A stretch of DNA of 64,000 nucleotides from Pleomorphomonas sp. T1.2MG-36 (GCF_950100655.1 NZ_CATNLY010000012.1:496001-560000); one strand, 5' to 3'; positions 8,174 through 17,681 are shown, counted from the stretch's first letter. The notes: a model not told the origin generated them from the letters alone. Made by a program: numbers and translations.

Positions 8174-9210
8174 CTGGCGCACCTTATCTCTTCGGCACGG
8201 ACGATAATGGCTCAAACCCGGCCTTGACCACATCAACCGCGCAGACCGGCGTGCGTCGTATCAGGCCAAATGCGGCTGCGCTAACTCCAGGATACCCCTG
8301 TCTGGCCCATCCCTTCGCCCCATGGACATCCAACCTGCTTTTCGTCACCCCTCGGGAGTTTGGCGGCTTTGGCATGCGCCCACTTGAAGAGCGATCGCAC
8401 CGGTCGGCGGCACAGGACAAACCCGTTGCTGGCACCGGGCACGGGGCACGGGCCCCGGAAACTCGCACGTCGCCGCGCCTGTGCAAGTTGGGGCGTCGAT
8501 CACAAGCACTCGAACGGGTCGCCGACAAGCACCATGGTTGGTGATCGGGCCGTCCAGCGAGTACCGAACACCTATCACTTCAAGTTGCATAACCATGTCT
8601 GGCGGCCAAAGCAACACTTGTCCGAGACGACCGATCGTTCAGGCAGAAGCCAGGCAGTCACGCCACCGTCGCGATGTCGCGAAGGTGGCATGCCGCACCA
8701 AGGCGGTCCCCACCGCATGCCCGGAGTGGACAAGCGGACGTCCGGCGGCAGCCGCGCCATCAGGGCAAAAGAGCGCGTGCCCGACACGAGGGGGCACCGG
8801 CGGCGCCCGTCCACTCTCGCCGCATCGCGCGGACGGGACTCCCCTCGCCCTTCGGCTGGTGGTCAATATTTCAAACACATCAGTCCCAATGGCTTACCCA
8901 CCGGCGAGCACGCCGGACCTCCGGTGACCACCCGGAAGCATCGCTCAGCGCTCCCGACGGGCGGCGTCATCAGTGGGATCGGAGCGAAGCCCAGCGAGCC
9001 GGAGTTTGGGTGAATCGCTCCGTTCGCGCCGCTGTCGCCCCCCCCCTCTCCGCGCGGTTCATGGAGCGCCGGCATCGAAGCGAGCCGGTTCAGCCCTCAA
9101 AGGGCTGTTCAGAACAAAACAAGATCATTATGGTGGACGCGGGCCGTGCATGCTGGCATGATCGGTTCGCATTTGCTGACCGAATCCATTGCCGAACTCT
9201 GGGTCCTCCC

Positions 9211-9957
9211 ATGTCCCGCGCCGAGCGCCTTCTTACCCTGGTCCAGGCCTTGCGCCGCCGTCGCCGCCCCGTCGCCGGGGCGGAGCTCGCGGCCGAACTC
9301 GGCGTATCGCTTCGCACGCTCTATCGCGACATTCAGGCATTGATCGGTCAGGGCGCGCCGATCGACGGCGAGGCCGGCGTCGGTTACGTGCTGCGGCCCG
9401 GCTTCATGCTGCCGCCGCTGATGTTCACCGAGGACGAGATCGAGGCGCTGGTGTTCGGCGCGCGGCTTGCCGCGACGCGGGCCGACGAGCGTCTGGCCTC
9501 GTCGGCGGAGAATGCTCTCGCCAAGATCGCGGCGGTGCTGCCGCCCGACCTCGCCGACCGGATGGACGCCACCGGCCTGATCGTCGCCCCGGCCTGGAAC
9601 GCCAACCGCGACGGCATCGACCTGTCGCTGGTGCGTGCCGCCATCCGCAACGAGACCCGACTCGAATTCTCCTATGTCAACGAGAAGGGTCTCGCTTCGC
9701 GCCGCGTCGTCTGGCCGATGGCGGTCGCCTTCTTCGAGCGCGTGCGCGTCCTCACCGCCTGGTGCGAGCTCCGGGCCGACTTCCGTCACTTCCGCGTCGA
9801 CCGCATGTCGGATGCCACCGACCTCGGCGTCCGCTATCCGCGCCGCCGTCGCGTTCTTCTCAAGGAGTGGCGGGAGATCGAGAGCAGCGAGCCGGCCTGG
9901 AGAGAAGTGGCCGACGCGGCAGCTCTCGTGCCGGTGCCACGCCGGAAATCGGCCTAG
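9211..9957 (+). CDS. YafY-type transcriptional regulator (HTH + WYL domain)
   Basis: 248-aa regulator. Residues 1-58 form an HTH_11 winged helix (SRAERLLTLVQALRRRRRPV then LAAELGVSLRTLYRDIQAL), and the C-terminal part (about 135-225) is a WYL domain, including the strand region ETRLEFSYVNEKG and VWPMAVAF. WYL domains are thought to sense small ligands or nucleic acids; the target is unknown. The ATG at 9211 is the conserved start (MSRAERLL); a much longer frame upstream runs through the ORF-poor region and is not credible. The stop TAG opens a hairpin repeat. The next gene is convergent. Confidence 0.85.
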   Translation: MSRAERLLTLVQALRRRRRPVAGAELAAELGVSLRTLYRDIQALIGQGAPIDGEAGVGYVLRPGFMLPPLMFTEDEIEALVFGARLAATRADERLASSAENALAKIAAVLPPDLADRMDATGLIVAPAWNANRDGIDLSLVRAAIRNETRLEFSYVNEKGLASRRVVWPMAVAFFERVRVLTAWCELRADFRHFRVDRMSDATDLGVRYPRRRRVLLKEWREIESSEPAWREVADAAALVPVPRRKSA

Positions 9958-10068
9958 AGTCTTCGCCGACCAAATTGAAGCACTTGGTCGTCAAGCGAAG
10001 ACTCCAGGATTGCTTGCTGGAGCAGCCGCTTTTCGATCAGGTTGACTCAACCTGATCGGCGGGTGCTC
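9955..10068 (+). repeat. Intergenic hairpin repeat with 51-base dispersed module, copy A
   Basis: Starts at the TAG stop of the WYL regulator. Structures in order: nested hairpin GAGTCTTCGC (9957-9966)/GCGAAGACTC (9995-10004) with inner GACCAA/TTGGTC; CTCCAG/CTGGAG (10002-10007/10017-10022); and a near-perfect palindrome CGATCAGGTTGA (10034-10045)/TCAACCTGATCG (10047-10058). The module 10018-10068 recurs, inverted, at 30593-30643 with 46 of 51 bases identical by my count. It lies between convergent genes and may act as a terminator for both. Confidence 0.75.
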
Positions 10069-10116
10069 GGGGGCGCCGCAGGCGCGGCGCCTCCAAGTTT
10101 GGCGGCTCGCCGTTTC

Positions 10117-11151
10117 TCAGTCCGAGAGCGCAGGCAGGATGATGTCGGACCACAAGCGAGCCGGCGGCAGCCAGAATTCCGGCTGGTCATAGTTGCCGAA
10201 GAAGGTCGACAGCACGACACCGGCTGCGGGCAGTACGAGCAGACGTTGGCCACCATTGCCGAAGCCGGCGTACCACGGCAATGGATCGCCGTCCGAGGGC
10301 AGCGTCGAGCTCCCCGTCCACCAGAAATAGCCGTAGCCATTGTCCGGATTGGCGGCGAACCGCGACGTCGTCGCCCTCTCGATCCAGTCGGGCGAAACGA
10401 TGGCTCGATCGTTCCAACGACCGCCGGCCAGCATCATGTTGCCGATCTTGGCGAGGTCGCGGGCCGTGAGACGCAAGCCGGATGCCGCCGCGGCCACGCC
10501 ATCCCAACTGCGGATCCACTCGAACCGATCGATATCGAGCGGCTTGAACAGAACCTCGCGGGCAAACTCCTCGATCGGCAGCCCGACGCCCTCGGCAATG
10601 ACGGCGCCGATCAATGCCGCCGCGCCCCCATTGTAGGTCCAGGTCCGCCCCGGCGGCTCGACGATGGGCCGGTCGAGCGCGTAGCGCAGGCGATCCGGCG
10701 ATTGCTCCATGGCGATCTCGCTGTTGGCGGCGCTGGTATAGGGGACGGTCTCGTCCCAGAGCGTTCCCATGCTCATTGTCAGCGCATCGGCGATGGTGAT
10801 CCGCCGCCGCGTCTCGTCGGCGAGGTCCGCATAGCGTGGCAAAGCGTCGAGGAGCGGCGCCTCGGGCGGCGGCACCAGCTTCCGTTCCAGGGCGATGCCA
10901 TAGAGCAGGCTGACGATGCTCTTGGTCACCGAGCGCAGGTCGTGCAGCGTATCCTCGCCGTGGTCGACCACGCCGAGATCAACGCCCCACGTGTAGTCGC
11001 GGCCGATGAAATAGCGCTCGGCGATGGTTCGGCCATCCCTGGTCAGCACCATGGCATGCAGACCGGCGATGTGGCCGGATGCAAGGGCTTGCTCCAATCT
11101 GGTGTCGAGCGCCGAAAAGGCCTTGGTCGGCGATGCGTCCGTGTTGCTCAT
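10117..11151 (-). CDS. Serine hydrolase, beta-lactamase/penicillin-binding-like (class C fold)
   Basis: 344-aa beta-lactamase-family serine hydrolase. The catalytic SxxK is SVTK (Ser74-Lys77) and the second motif is the YxN-type YNG at Tyr173. No signal peptide is visible from the ATG at 11151 (MSNTDASPTK), so the protein may be cytoplasmic, as in esterase EstB-like or 6-aminohexanoate-hydrolase-like members, rather than a secreted beta-lactamase. A longer frame to 11274 adds an unlikely basic extension. Substrate cannot be predicted; resistance to beta-lactams should not be assumed. Confidence 0.8.
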   Translation of the reverse strand: MSNTDASPTKAFSALDTRLEQALASGHIAGLHAMVLTRDGRTIAERYFIGRDYTWGVDLGVVDHGEDTLHDLRSVTKSIVSLLYGIALERKLVPPPEAPLLDALPRYADLADETRRRITIADALTMSMGTLWDETVPYTSAANSEIAMEQSPDRLRYALDRPIVEPPGRTWTYNGGAAALIGAVIAEGVGLPIEEFAREVLFKPLDIDRFEWIRSWDGVAAAASGLRLTARDLAKIGNMMLAGGRWNDRAIVSPDWIERATTSRFAANPDNGYGYFWWTGSSTLPSDGDPLPWYAGFGNGGQRLLVLPAAGVVLSTFFGNYDQPEFWLPPARLWSDIILPALSD

Positions 11152-11295
11152 CCGTGGGTCCTCCGGGGCACGCTGCCCATGTGGCGCCTTCCAGATGACA
11201 TGGGCGGTCATCGGGGAGACCGGCCCGTTGTAACCTTCCCTCCGTTTGGCGCTTGATCGCGCTTGCGCCGGCACCTCCTGCGGCAGCGTCGTGGG

Positions 11296-11913
11296 TCAGT
11301 AGCCGTTGTAGCGGCCCGGCTTGTGATTGACGGCCAGGACCAAGTTGAGCACCACGGCGCCCAGCACGGACAACGCCACGTTTCTCCAGTTGAGCACGAG
11401 GAAGGACGTCGCGAGGATCGCAAGATCGGTGGCGAGCTGGAACTTGCCGGCCCGCCAACCCAGCTTTTCCTGAACGAAGGCGGCGAGAATGCCGATGCCA
11501 CCGAGGCTCGACTTGTGCCGGAACAGCATCAGCATGCCGACCCCGGTCAGCGCGCCGCCGGTGATCGCCGAGAACCAGGGGGCGCTATAGCCGATGGCGA
11601 AGGCGTCGTGCATGAAATAGCTTTCGACGGAGAGGAGCGCCACGGCCGCGAAGGTCTTCAGCGTGAACTCCCGGCCGAGCGTTACCCAGCCGAAGGCATA
11701 GAAGGGCAGGTTCAGCAAGAAGATCACCGGGCCGATGCCGAACTGGGTGGCATAGTGGATGAGGAAGGCGACACCGGCGGTGCCGCCGGTCCCGAGATGC
11801 GCATCGCGAAAGAACTCGATGCCGACGGCGGCGAAGAACGTCCCCATGGCGATGGCCTGAACGTCGTCCCAGATCCCATGCCTGCCGTCGTCGCTTCTGT
11901 CGATGCTCGCCAT
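11296..11913 (-). CDS. YitT-family membrane protein
   Basis: 205-aa inner-membrane protein with about five hydrophobic segments (approximately 18-32, 57-77, 85-102, 112-131, 165-195). The GTGGTAGVAFLIHYATQ segment and the SSLGGIGILAAFVQEK motif match the YitT/DUF161 family as found in proteobacteria, a family without settled function, probably a transporter. Start chosen at the ATG giving MASIDRSDDG, before the first helix; the longer frame runs across the divergent promoter region. It is upstream of, and on the same strand as, the serine hydrolase. Confidence 0.8.
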   Translation of the reverse strand: MASIDRSDDGRHGIWDDVQAIAMGTFFAAVGIEFFRDAHLGTGGTAGVAFLIHYATQFGIGPVIFLLNLPFYAFGWVTLGREFTLKTFAAVALLSVESYFMHDAFAIGYSAPWFSAITGGALTGVGMLMLFRHKSSLGGIGILAAFVQEKLGWRAGKFQLATDLAILATSFLVLNWRNVALSVLGAVVLNLVLAVNHKPGRYNGY

Positions 11914-12171
11914 GTCCAAAGCCCTTCCCAATCCCGCGCCTCTGTCACACCGCCATGGCCTTCGCCAACGGGACCAACCGGCGCCGGTGACGATGCCGCG
12001 ATCCGTGCCGCGAGGCTGGTCAACTTCTGTGCAAGCGCCGCGCCAGCGGCGTCCGACTGCCACCTTTCTGTCATTGCGGAAAGCTTGGTCCGGCCTATTG
12101 TCCATGATGCGAGCACCGGATCCGCGAAGCGACGTCCGCCAGCGGCGACCGCTCGAATAGGGAACATCAGC

Positions 12172-12381
12172 ATGAAGATTTCCGCGCGCAACGTCCTCGA
12201 AGGCAAGGTCGTCAAGGTCACCAAGGGTGCCACGACCGCCCACGTCGTTCTGGAGGTAGCCGGCGGCGCCAAGGTCACGGCCGCCATCACCAACGAGGCG
12301 GTCGACGACCTCGGCCTCAAGGTCGGCGATTCCGCCAAGGCCGTGGTCAAGGCATCGGACGTTCTCGTCGCCATCGACTGA
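12172..12381 (+). CDS. Molbindin: single TOBE/Mop-domain molybdate-binding protein
   Basis: 69-aa stand-alone Mop domain: MKISARNVLEGKVVKVTKGATTAHVVLEVAGG, then ITNEAVDDLGLKVGDSAKAVVKASDVLVAID. This is the full family motif with the molybdate/tungstate-contacting SARN and KASDV segments. Such molbindins oligomerise and store or buffer oxyanion in the cytoplasm. The gene is divergent from the YitT-type gene and lies about 96 bases before the convergent YcgN-type gene. No mod transport gene is next to it. Confidence 0.92.
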   Translation: MKISARNVLEGKVVKVTKGATTAHVVLEVAGGAKVTAAITNEAVDDLGLKVGDSAKAVVKASDVLVAID

Positions 12382-12477
12382 GGCGCCGCCGGAGCGGATA
12401 GCTGGCGACGCACCATGAACCCATATGAATCGCCATGACTCTTCATGGACGACCAAGGGCGCGCGCCGGCTTTCCGT

Positions 12478-12984
12478 CTAGGCGCGACGGCGTCTTTTGC
12501 GCCCCAACAGTCCCGGCAGCCGCGTCGGCCAGCTGACGATGCGGTCCTGCCACTCTTCCACCGGCCAGTCCTGTTCGCGCACCGTCTTGCCGCGGACCGA
12601 CACTCCGGCGCTGTGGACGCTGTCCGGATCGCCCGAAACGAGCGGATGCCAATCGTAGAGATCGCGCCCCTCGGCAACGAGACGATAGGCGCATGTGCTC
12701 GGCAGCCAGGTGAGCGTGCGCACCTCATGCGGCGTCAGGCGCACGCACTCCGGCACCTTTTCCGAGCGATGGGCGTAGTCGGAACAGCGGCAGCTTTCGC
12801 CGTCCAGCAACGAGCATCCGACGTCGGTGTAGACGACGCGTCCGGTGTCCTCGTCTTCCAGCTTGTTGAGACAGCAGCGGGCGCAGCCGTCGCACAGGCT
12901 TTCCCACTCCGTGTCGGTCATTTCCTCGAGCGTCTTGGTGCGCCAGAAGGGCAGTCCATCGTCGTTGTCGGTTGCGTCCGCCAT
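12478..12984 (-). CDS. YcgN/UPF0260 family cysteine-cluster protein
   Basis: 168-aa protein of the UPF0260 (YcgN) family. The Cys pattern [12 protein letters not shown] (about residues 30-41), then GCSLLDG, CRCSDY (66-70 region) and a later VPEC/STCAY gives the family's CxxCxxCC-type metal-binding cluster, presumed to bind Fe-S or zinc. It has a very basic tail (GRKRRRRA). Function is unknown. Start ATG at 12984 gives [14 protein letters not shown]. The gene is divergent from the penicillin-binding protein gene, about 80 bases away, sharing the intervening promoter region. Confidence 0.88.
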   Translation of the reverse strand: MADATDNDDGLPFWRTKTLEEMTDTEWESLCDGCARCCLNKLEDEDTGRVVYTDVGCSLLDGESCRCSDYAHRSEKVPECVRLTPHEVRTLTWLPSTCAYRLVAEGRDLYDWHPLVSGDPDSVHSAGVSVRGKTVREQDWPVEEWQDRIVSWPTRLPGLLGRKRRRRA

Positions 12985-13065
12985 CTTTTTCTCTGCGATC
13001 TGGTAACCGGTGCCGGAAAAGGTTAGTTTTCGGCTTCCGAACATTCCTAACGCTTGGGCTGTACC

Positions 13066-15291
13066 GTGCCGGAATTCAAGAGCAATCCGCGCTGGCGCCT
13101 CTGGCTTCTCCGAATCGATGCCTTCGTCGACTCGGCCGCCTGGAACGCCTCGAAAGGTTTCTCGCGGTTCTGGGGCAGCCTTGTCGACTACTCCGGCCTG
13201 ATCCGACTGCGCGGCTGGAAGCGCGCCTTCTTCGAGCTGGCGTCCGAGGGAACGACGCTTGGCGCCGCCGGTTCCATCGTCCTGTTGCTGTTCGCCATTC
13301 CCGCCTTCAAGGCGACGGAGGGCGACTGGCGCGCGCGCGGCGATTACGCCGTGACCTTCGAGGACAAGACCGGCACGATCATCGGCCGGCGCGGCATGTT
13401 CCTCGACGACAGCGTGCCGCTGTCGGCGATGCCGCCCTATCTCATCGAGGCAACGCTGGCCACCGAGGACCGGCGCTTCTACGACCATTTCGGCATCGAC
13501 CCGCTCGGCACCGTCCGCGCCATCATGTCGAATGCTAAGGCCGGCGGCGTCGTCCAGGGCGGGTCGACCATCACCCAGCAGCTCGCCAAGAACCTGTTCC
13601 TTTCGAATGAGCGCACCATTCAGCGCAAGATCAACGAGGCCTACCTCGCCCTGTGGCTCGAGGCGCAGCTTTCCAAGGGAGAGATCCTGAAGCTCTATCT
13701 CGACCGTGCCTACATGGGCGGCGGCACGCACGGTGTTGCGGCAGCGTCTGAGTATTATTTCGGCAAATCGGTCAAATCGCTGACGCTGGCCGAGGCAGCC
13801 ATGCTGTCCGGCCTCTACAAGGCGCCGACGAAGTACTCGCCCAACAACAATATCGCCGCCGCTCGTGCCCGGGCCAATCAGGTCCTGTCCAACCTCGTCG
13901 AGGCCGGCTTCATGACGGAGGCCCAGGTGGCCTCCGCGCGTCGCAATCCCGCCACACCAGTACCCTCGGCAAACGGCAATGCGCCGGACTGGTTCCTCGA
14001 CTGGGCCTTCGAGGAAGTGAAGCGCATCGCCCCGCCCGGCGACCGCACCATCACCGTTCGCACAACGCTCGACCCGGCGATTCAGAAGACGGCCGACACG
14101 GCCATCGCCGACAGTCTCCGGCAATATGGTCAACAGTATAAGGTGAAGCAGGCGGCCACCGTCGTGCAGAGCCTCGACGGCGCAGTGCGGGCCATGGTCG
14201 GCGGCGCCGACTACGGTGAAAGCCTGTTCAACCGCGCGGTCTACGCGTTGCGCCAGCCGGGGTCGTCGTTCAAGCCCTTCGTCTACGCCACGGCCTTCAT
14301 GAACGGCTTTGCACCGGACGACATGATCTCCGATGCGCCGATCACCATCGGCAACTGGAGCCCGCGCAATTATGGCCGCTCCTATGCCGGCCGGATTTCG
14401 CTCAGGACGGCCATCGCCAAATCGATCAACACCGTGCCGGTCCGGCTTGCCGAAAGCTTCGGGCGTGGCAAGATCGTCGAAACCGCCCATAAGCTCGGCA
14501 TTCGCACCGAGCTCAAGATCACGCGCGCCCTGCCGCTCGGCGTGGCCGAAGTGACCGCCCTCGACATGGTCGGCGCCTATTCGGGTTTTGCCACCGGCGG
14601 GCTCAAGTCGACCCCCTATGCGATCGAATGGACCAAGACGCGCGCCGGCGTCATCACCTACGATCGGACGCGGGAGCCGCCGCCCGAGCAGGTGCTGCCG
14701 GAAGAGGTCGCCTACGAGATGAACAGCGTGCTGTCGACGGTGGTGAACGGCGGTACCGGCGGCAAGGCGAAGTTTCCCGGCCAGATGCAGGCCGGCAAGA
14801 CCGGAACGACACAGGCCTATCGCGATGCATGGTTCGTCGGATACACCGGCTGGTACGCGGCCTCGGTGTGGTTCGGCAACGACGACTACACTTCGACCGC
14901 CAACATGACGGGCGGCAGCCTGCCCGCCCTGACCTGGCACTCCATCATGGAACCCATCCACTCCGGCCTCAGCTTCAAGCCAATCCCCGGCGTCCCGGTG
15001 TCGGCCGATCTCCTCGCCTCGACCGGCAAGCCGGCGGAGGTGGCAACGGCCACGCCCGAAGCGACCGTTTCGCCTCAGGCCCTGACGCCGGCAGCGGCGG
15101 CGGTGATCCGCGACGTCGGCGCCAGCATGCGTGCCCGCATTCCGGCGGCAAAGGCACGGGAGGCGGCGCTCGTGCCGGCCGCCGACGGCGAGGCGCTCAG
15201 CCTTGTCACACCATCCGCCACCGGGCGGTCGAACAATCTCCTCAATGGTCTTTCGCTGCTCGGGGCTTCCGACGCCGCGGCCCCTCGCTGA
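13066..15291 (+). CDS. Class A penicillin-binding protein (bifunctional transglycosylase/transpeptidase, PBP1-type)
   Basis: About 741-aa bifunctional peptidoglycan synthase. After a cytoplasmic segment comes a single membrane helix (about 66-82), then the glycosyltransferase-51 domain with catalytic Glu134 in [14 protein letters not shown] and the [14 protein letters not shown] motif, and a transpeptidase domain with Ser400 (SSFK), SIN (453-455) and KTGT (578-581). All key residues are present. The C-terminal 90 residues are Ala/Pro-rich. No ATG fits; GTG at 13066 ([10 protein letters not shown]) is preferred, with TTG at 13054 as alternative. It acts on the periplasmic face, polymerising and cross-linking peptidoglycan. 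Confidence 0.9.
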   Translation: MPEFKSNPRWRLWLLRIDAFVDSAAWNASKGFSRFWGSLVDYSGLIRLRGWKRAFFELASEGTTLGAAGSIVLLLFAIPAFKATEGDWRARGDYAVTFEDKTGTIIGRRGMFLDDSVPLSAMPPYLIEATLATEDRRFYDHFGIDPLGTVRAIMSNAKAGGVVQGGSTITQQLAKNLFLSNERTIQRKINEAYLALWLEAQLSKGEILKLYLDRAYMGGGTHGVAAASEYYFGKSVKSLTLAEAAMLSGLYKAPTKYSPNNNIAAARARANQVLSNLVEAGFMTEAQVASARRNPATPVPSANGNAPDWFLDWAFEEVKRIAPPGDRTITVRTTLDPAIQKTADTAIADSLRQYGQQYKVKQAATVVQSLDGAVRAMVGGADYGESLFNRAVYALRQPGSSFKPFVYATAFMNGFAPDDMISDAPITIGNWSPRNYGRSYAGRISLRTAIAKSINTVPVRLAESFGRGKIVETAHKLGIRTELKITRALPLGVAEVTALDMVGAYSGFATGGLKSTPYAIEWTKTRAGVITYDRTREPPPEQVLPEEVAYEMNSVLSTVVNGGTGGKAKFPGQMQAGKTGTTQAYRDAWFVGYTGWYAASVWFGNDDYTSTANMTGGSLPALTWHSIMEPIHSGLSFKPIPGVPVSADLLASTGKPAEVATATPEATVSPQALTPAAAAVIRDVGASMRARIPAAKAREAALVPAADGEALSLVTPSATGRSNNLLNGLSLLGASDAAAPR

Positions 15292-15303
15292 CCGGTCGTT
15301 CCA

Positions 15304-15888
15304 GTGTTCGCTACGATACGCCTCATCCTCGTAACGCTTGTCGGCGTCCTTCTCGGCCTAGGTTCGGCCTGGTGGGCCGTCGGCAACTTCCATTTCGATG
15401 GAGCCCAGACCATCGGCCAATGGTCCGTTCTGAAGGACAACGCCAAGGCCAATCCCTATGAAGCAGCCAGGGCTGCCCGGCGCGGCGGTGGCGGCCTCGG
15501 GCCAAGCGAGGGGATCGAGCTGATCACCGAGGTCAGCGCCGACAACAAGCCACTGCAGGCCGCCTGCGCCTATCTCGTCTCAGGCCCCGTGCCCCAGGGC
15601 GTACTCTGGACGCTGACGGTCTCCGACCGCGACGGGCACCTGCCGTCCAATCCAGCTCGCCGCTTCGGCTTTACCTCGCTTGACGCCATGGCGTTCGGAT
15701 CGGCGCGACAGGTTCACATATCCATCGGCCGCGAGGTTCGGCCGGGCGACTTCGTGGCGACGACCGGGCTTTCCAGCCTGCGGCTGACCCTGCGTCTCTA
15801 TTCGCCGACCCTAGCCGCCCGCGCGCCGGGCTCCGACCAGTTGCCGTCGGTGACGCCACTCGGCTGCGAACAGGGAGCGGCATCATGA
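15304..15888 (+). CDS. DUF1214 domain protein (membrane-anchored)
   Basis: 194-aa protein with an N-terminal membrane helix (about 5-27) and a DUF1214-type domain ([27 protein letters not shown], then [17 protein letters not shown]). Function unknown. A GTG start 12 bases after the penicillin-binding protein stop, and a four-base overlap of its stop with the next gene, place it in one operon with both. In Hyphomicrobiales DUF1214 and DUF1254 proteins are commonly encoded side by side, as here, and may form one envelope complex; that is inference. Confidence 0.8.
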   Translation: MFATIRLILVTLVGVLLGLGSAWWAVGNFHFDGAQTIGQWSVLKDNAKANPYEAARAARRGGGGLGPSEGIELITEVSADNKPLQAACAYLVSGPVPQGVLWTLTVSDRDGHLPSNPARRFGFTSLDAMAFGSARQVHISIGREVRPGDFVATTGLSSLRLTLRLYSPTLAARAPGSDQLPSVTPLGCEQGAAS

Positions 15889-16421
15889 TCGATACCGGCC
15901 TCCGCTGGTTCGCGGCGACGCTGTGCATCGCAGGACTCACCCATATCGGCGCCGTTCTTCTGACGCCCAGCCATTCTCGCGATCTCGCGTTTACCGGCAT
16001 CGACTTCAGCACGGCCGACGGCACGCTCGTGCAGGTCGACAACAGCAATACGTCGGCCGACCTGGACCCCGCCTTTCTCAATGCCGTCTGCCGCTTCGAC
16101 GAGGATACCGGGCCGGTTCGCCTGACAGGCACCATGCCCGGCACCTATTGGTCCATCGCGGCGATGTCGGACGACGGACGAATTCTCTCAACGCTATCGC
16201 GGGAAGACCTGCGCGGTTCTGACATCGATCTCATGATCGGCCGCACCGCCACGCTGGACGCCGCCCGCCAGTCGGCCGGCCTCGGCTCTCTCGATACGAT
16301 GTCGCTGCCGGTCGACCAGGGCTTCGTGCTGCTTCGCCTGTTCGCCGGCGGCCTCGACGATAGGAGCCTGGCCGAAGAGGCTTTCAAAGGGCTTGAGTGC
16401 CGCCCCGCCCTGTCGGAGTGA
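15885..16421 (+). CDS. DUF1254 domain protein (membrane-anchored)
   Basis: 178-aa partner of the preceding DUF1214 protein. An N-terminal hydrophobic segment (about 8-26) anchors or exports it; the rest is the DUF1254 module (TGIDFSTADG, GPVRLTGTMPGTYWSIAAMSDDG, VDQGFVLLRLFAGG). Function unknown. The ATG overlaps the upstream stop by four bases, so translation is coupled. The gene ends ten bases before the convergent lipoprotein stop. Confidence 0.8.
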   Translation: MIDTGLRWFAATLCIAGLTHIGAVLLTPSHSRDLAFTGIDFSTADGTLVQVDNSNTSADLDPAFLNAVCRFDEDTGPVRLTGTMPGTYWSIAAMSDDGRILSTLSREDLRGSDIDLMIGRTATLDAARQSAGLGSLDTMSLPVDQGFVLLRLFAGGLDDRSLAEEAFKGLECRPALSE

Positions 16422-16430
16422 TGGCGGTCG

Positions 16431-17306
16431 CTATTTCTGGGGCACCGGCTCGTCGAAGGGATCGGGGGCGTTCATCAGGCGGGAATGTCGTCCCGGTCCG
16501 CTCGGCAATGCGGTGCGGATCCCCGGCGCGCCGAAGCATTTCGAGAAGACCAGCGTGTCGTAAGCGCGGTTGGCCCCGAACAGCTGGTTGGAGGGCGCCT
16601 CGACCTGGAAGTGGTCGATGGCATAGCGATAGGACGCCGCCCGATAGCCCAGGGCTTGCCACACCCAGGCGATAGTCTCCTCATTCTCCCAGACCCGCGC
16701 CTCGGCTCCCTCATGCAGTTGAGCCTCGACGAGCCGCTGGCGCCTCAGCGCGCCCAGCCGCTCGACGTCGGCCCGGCGCACGCGGGCAGCAACCTCGCAG
16801 AAGGGCGGGATCAGCGCTGTGTCGGCACCGGCGTCATCGATCACGCGCGCCCACAGCGTCTCCGTCGAGATGCGTCCGTCCGAGAGCAGGTAGCCGTGAT
16901 AGCGCCGCCGATCGTAGGCCGGCGCGATGAGCGGCAGTGCGATCTCGGGAAACATGGCGACGATCTCGGGCGATGGAGCGCCGCCGCCTTTGAGGATCGG
17001 CAGGATTCGCGTCCGCTCGCCTTCGACCAGACTGTCGAGCCACCAGTCGCGAACATGCGGTGCTCGCACGAAGGCCCAAGCGCGATTGCGCAATTCGATC
17101 TCGTCGTCCGTCAGCGGAAAGCCGGAAACGGGCTCCTTTCGCGCGTATTCCGCGGTCAGATTGCCGGCCGCCGGCAGCAGCGTGTCGTGCAGGAAGGATG
17201 GCTCGGCCCGCCCGAAATCTCCGGTCGGCCGGCCGCAGGCGGTGACCGCCAGCGCAACCAGAGCCAGCGCGGCGCCTGCCCTAAAGTCATTCAAACGCGC
17301 GGCCAC
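16431..17306 (-). CDS. Hypothetical lipoprotein, 291 aa
   Basis: Exported lipoprotein with signal sequence and a lipobox-like ALAVTAC (Cys at about residue 24). The mature protein is Arg/Glu-rich and mostly helical, with aromatic-rich segments (RAPHVRDWWLD, YRAASYRYAIDHFQVEAPSN) and three further Cys. I do not recognise a domain; conserved hypothetical lipoproteins of this size are common in the order. It is convergent with the DUF1254 gene and has no close partner on its own strand. Confidence 0.75.
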   Translation of the reverse strand: MAARLNDFRAGAALALVALAVTACGRPTGDFGRAEPSFLHDTLLPAAGNLTAEYARKEPVSGFPLTDDEIELRNRAWAFVRAPHVRDWWLDSLVEGERTRILPILKGGGAPSPEIVAMFPEIALPLIAPAYDRRRYHGYLLSDGRISTETLWARVIDDAGADTALIPPFCEVAARVRRADVERLGALRRQRLVEAQLHEGAEARVWENEETIAWVWQALGYRAASYRYAIDHFQVEAPSNQLFGANRAYDTLVFSKCFGAPGIRTALPSGPGRHSRLMNAPDPFDEPVPQK

Positions 17307-17381
17307 GATGCTTCTCCGGACATTTCGGCCGGAGTCTTCAGGATTCGCGGGGCCGGCGCAAGCCCGCCCATTTCAGTGGTG

Positions 17382-17579
17382 CTACTTGAGGCCGACGCCC
17401 GCCGGACGCGGTGGCCCATTCGGCTTCCGAGGGGCTCGGCGCTTGGGGGATTGGGGCTGCGGCGCGATGTCCCGGTTCTCGATGATGCGGGCCGGCAAAA
17501 TGGTTACCTCGCAGAAACCGCTGGTGGATTTCCGACGTGCGCGAAGCGGAGGCAGACCAAATGCGACGACGTCACCCAC
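17382..17579 (-). CDS. Small basic hypothetical protein, 65 aa
   Basis: GTG-started frame (MGDVVAFGLPPLRARRK...) preceded by an excellent ribosome-binding site, CTGGAGGG six bases before the GTG, which is the main reason to call it. The product is basic and Pro/Arg-rich at the C-terminus (APRKPNGPPRPAGVG), with a beta-like centre (SGFCEVTILPARIIENR). An MGxVVxF start is typical of small uncharacterised proteins in this order. It ends about 75 bases upstream of the start of the 291-aa lipoprotein gene on the same strand. Confidence 0.55.
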   Translation of the reverse strand: MGDVVAFGLPPLRARRKSTSGFCEVTILPARIIENRDIAPQPQSPKRRAPRKPNGPPRPAGVGLK

Positions 17580-17681
17580 GGCACCCTCCAGGGCCGGACC
17601 GGCTAGCGGCGAATAACATACCCGGGCGTTTGTCGCCTCCCGCGTACTTTCGCTCGCAAAACCATCATTCGGCCGTCAGAG

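Larger units (their letters stand above)
7187..9210. other. ORF-poor 2-kb stretch, probably decayed DNA
   Basis: No reading frame here has convincing start, length, codon use or family similarity, which is unusual in this compact window. The minus strand carries scattered protein-like scraps in different frames: MFAPLSSNAETAYLVVR ending at a TGA (7205-7207), interrupted upstream by a stop, and a frame ending FRYMFDIMNGTMGC at 7301-7303. These look like the tail ends of broken genes, but I cannot name them. Short repeats lie at 8034-8173 and a 12-bp perfect palindrome ACTTCGCGAAGT at 7985-7996. The final part must contain the promoter of the WYL regulator starting at 9211. Confidence 0.6.

Noticed and set aside
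8131..8544. Medium reading frames on both strands in the ORF-poor stretch
   Set aside because: Pro/Arg/Ser-rich composition, overlapping each other, no start signal and no family resemblance.
12985..14961. Very long minus-strand reading frame continuing from the YcgN-type gene across the penicillin-binding protein gene
   Set aside because: It is antisense to a gene with complete catalytic motifs; the YcgN-type protein starts at 12984 and the extension has no domain. Antisense frames are common in GC-rich DNA.
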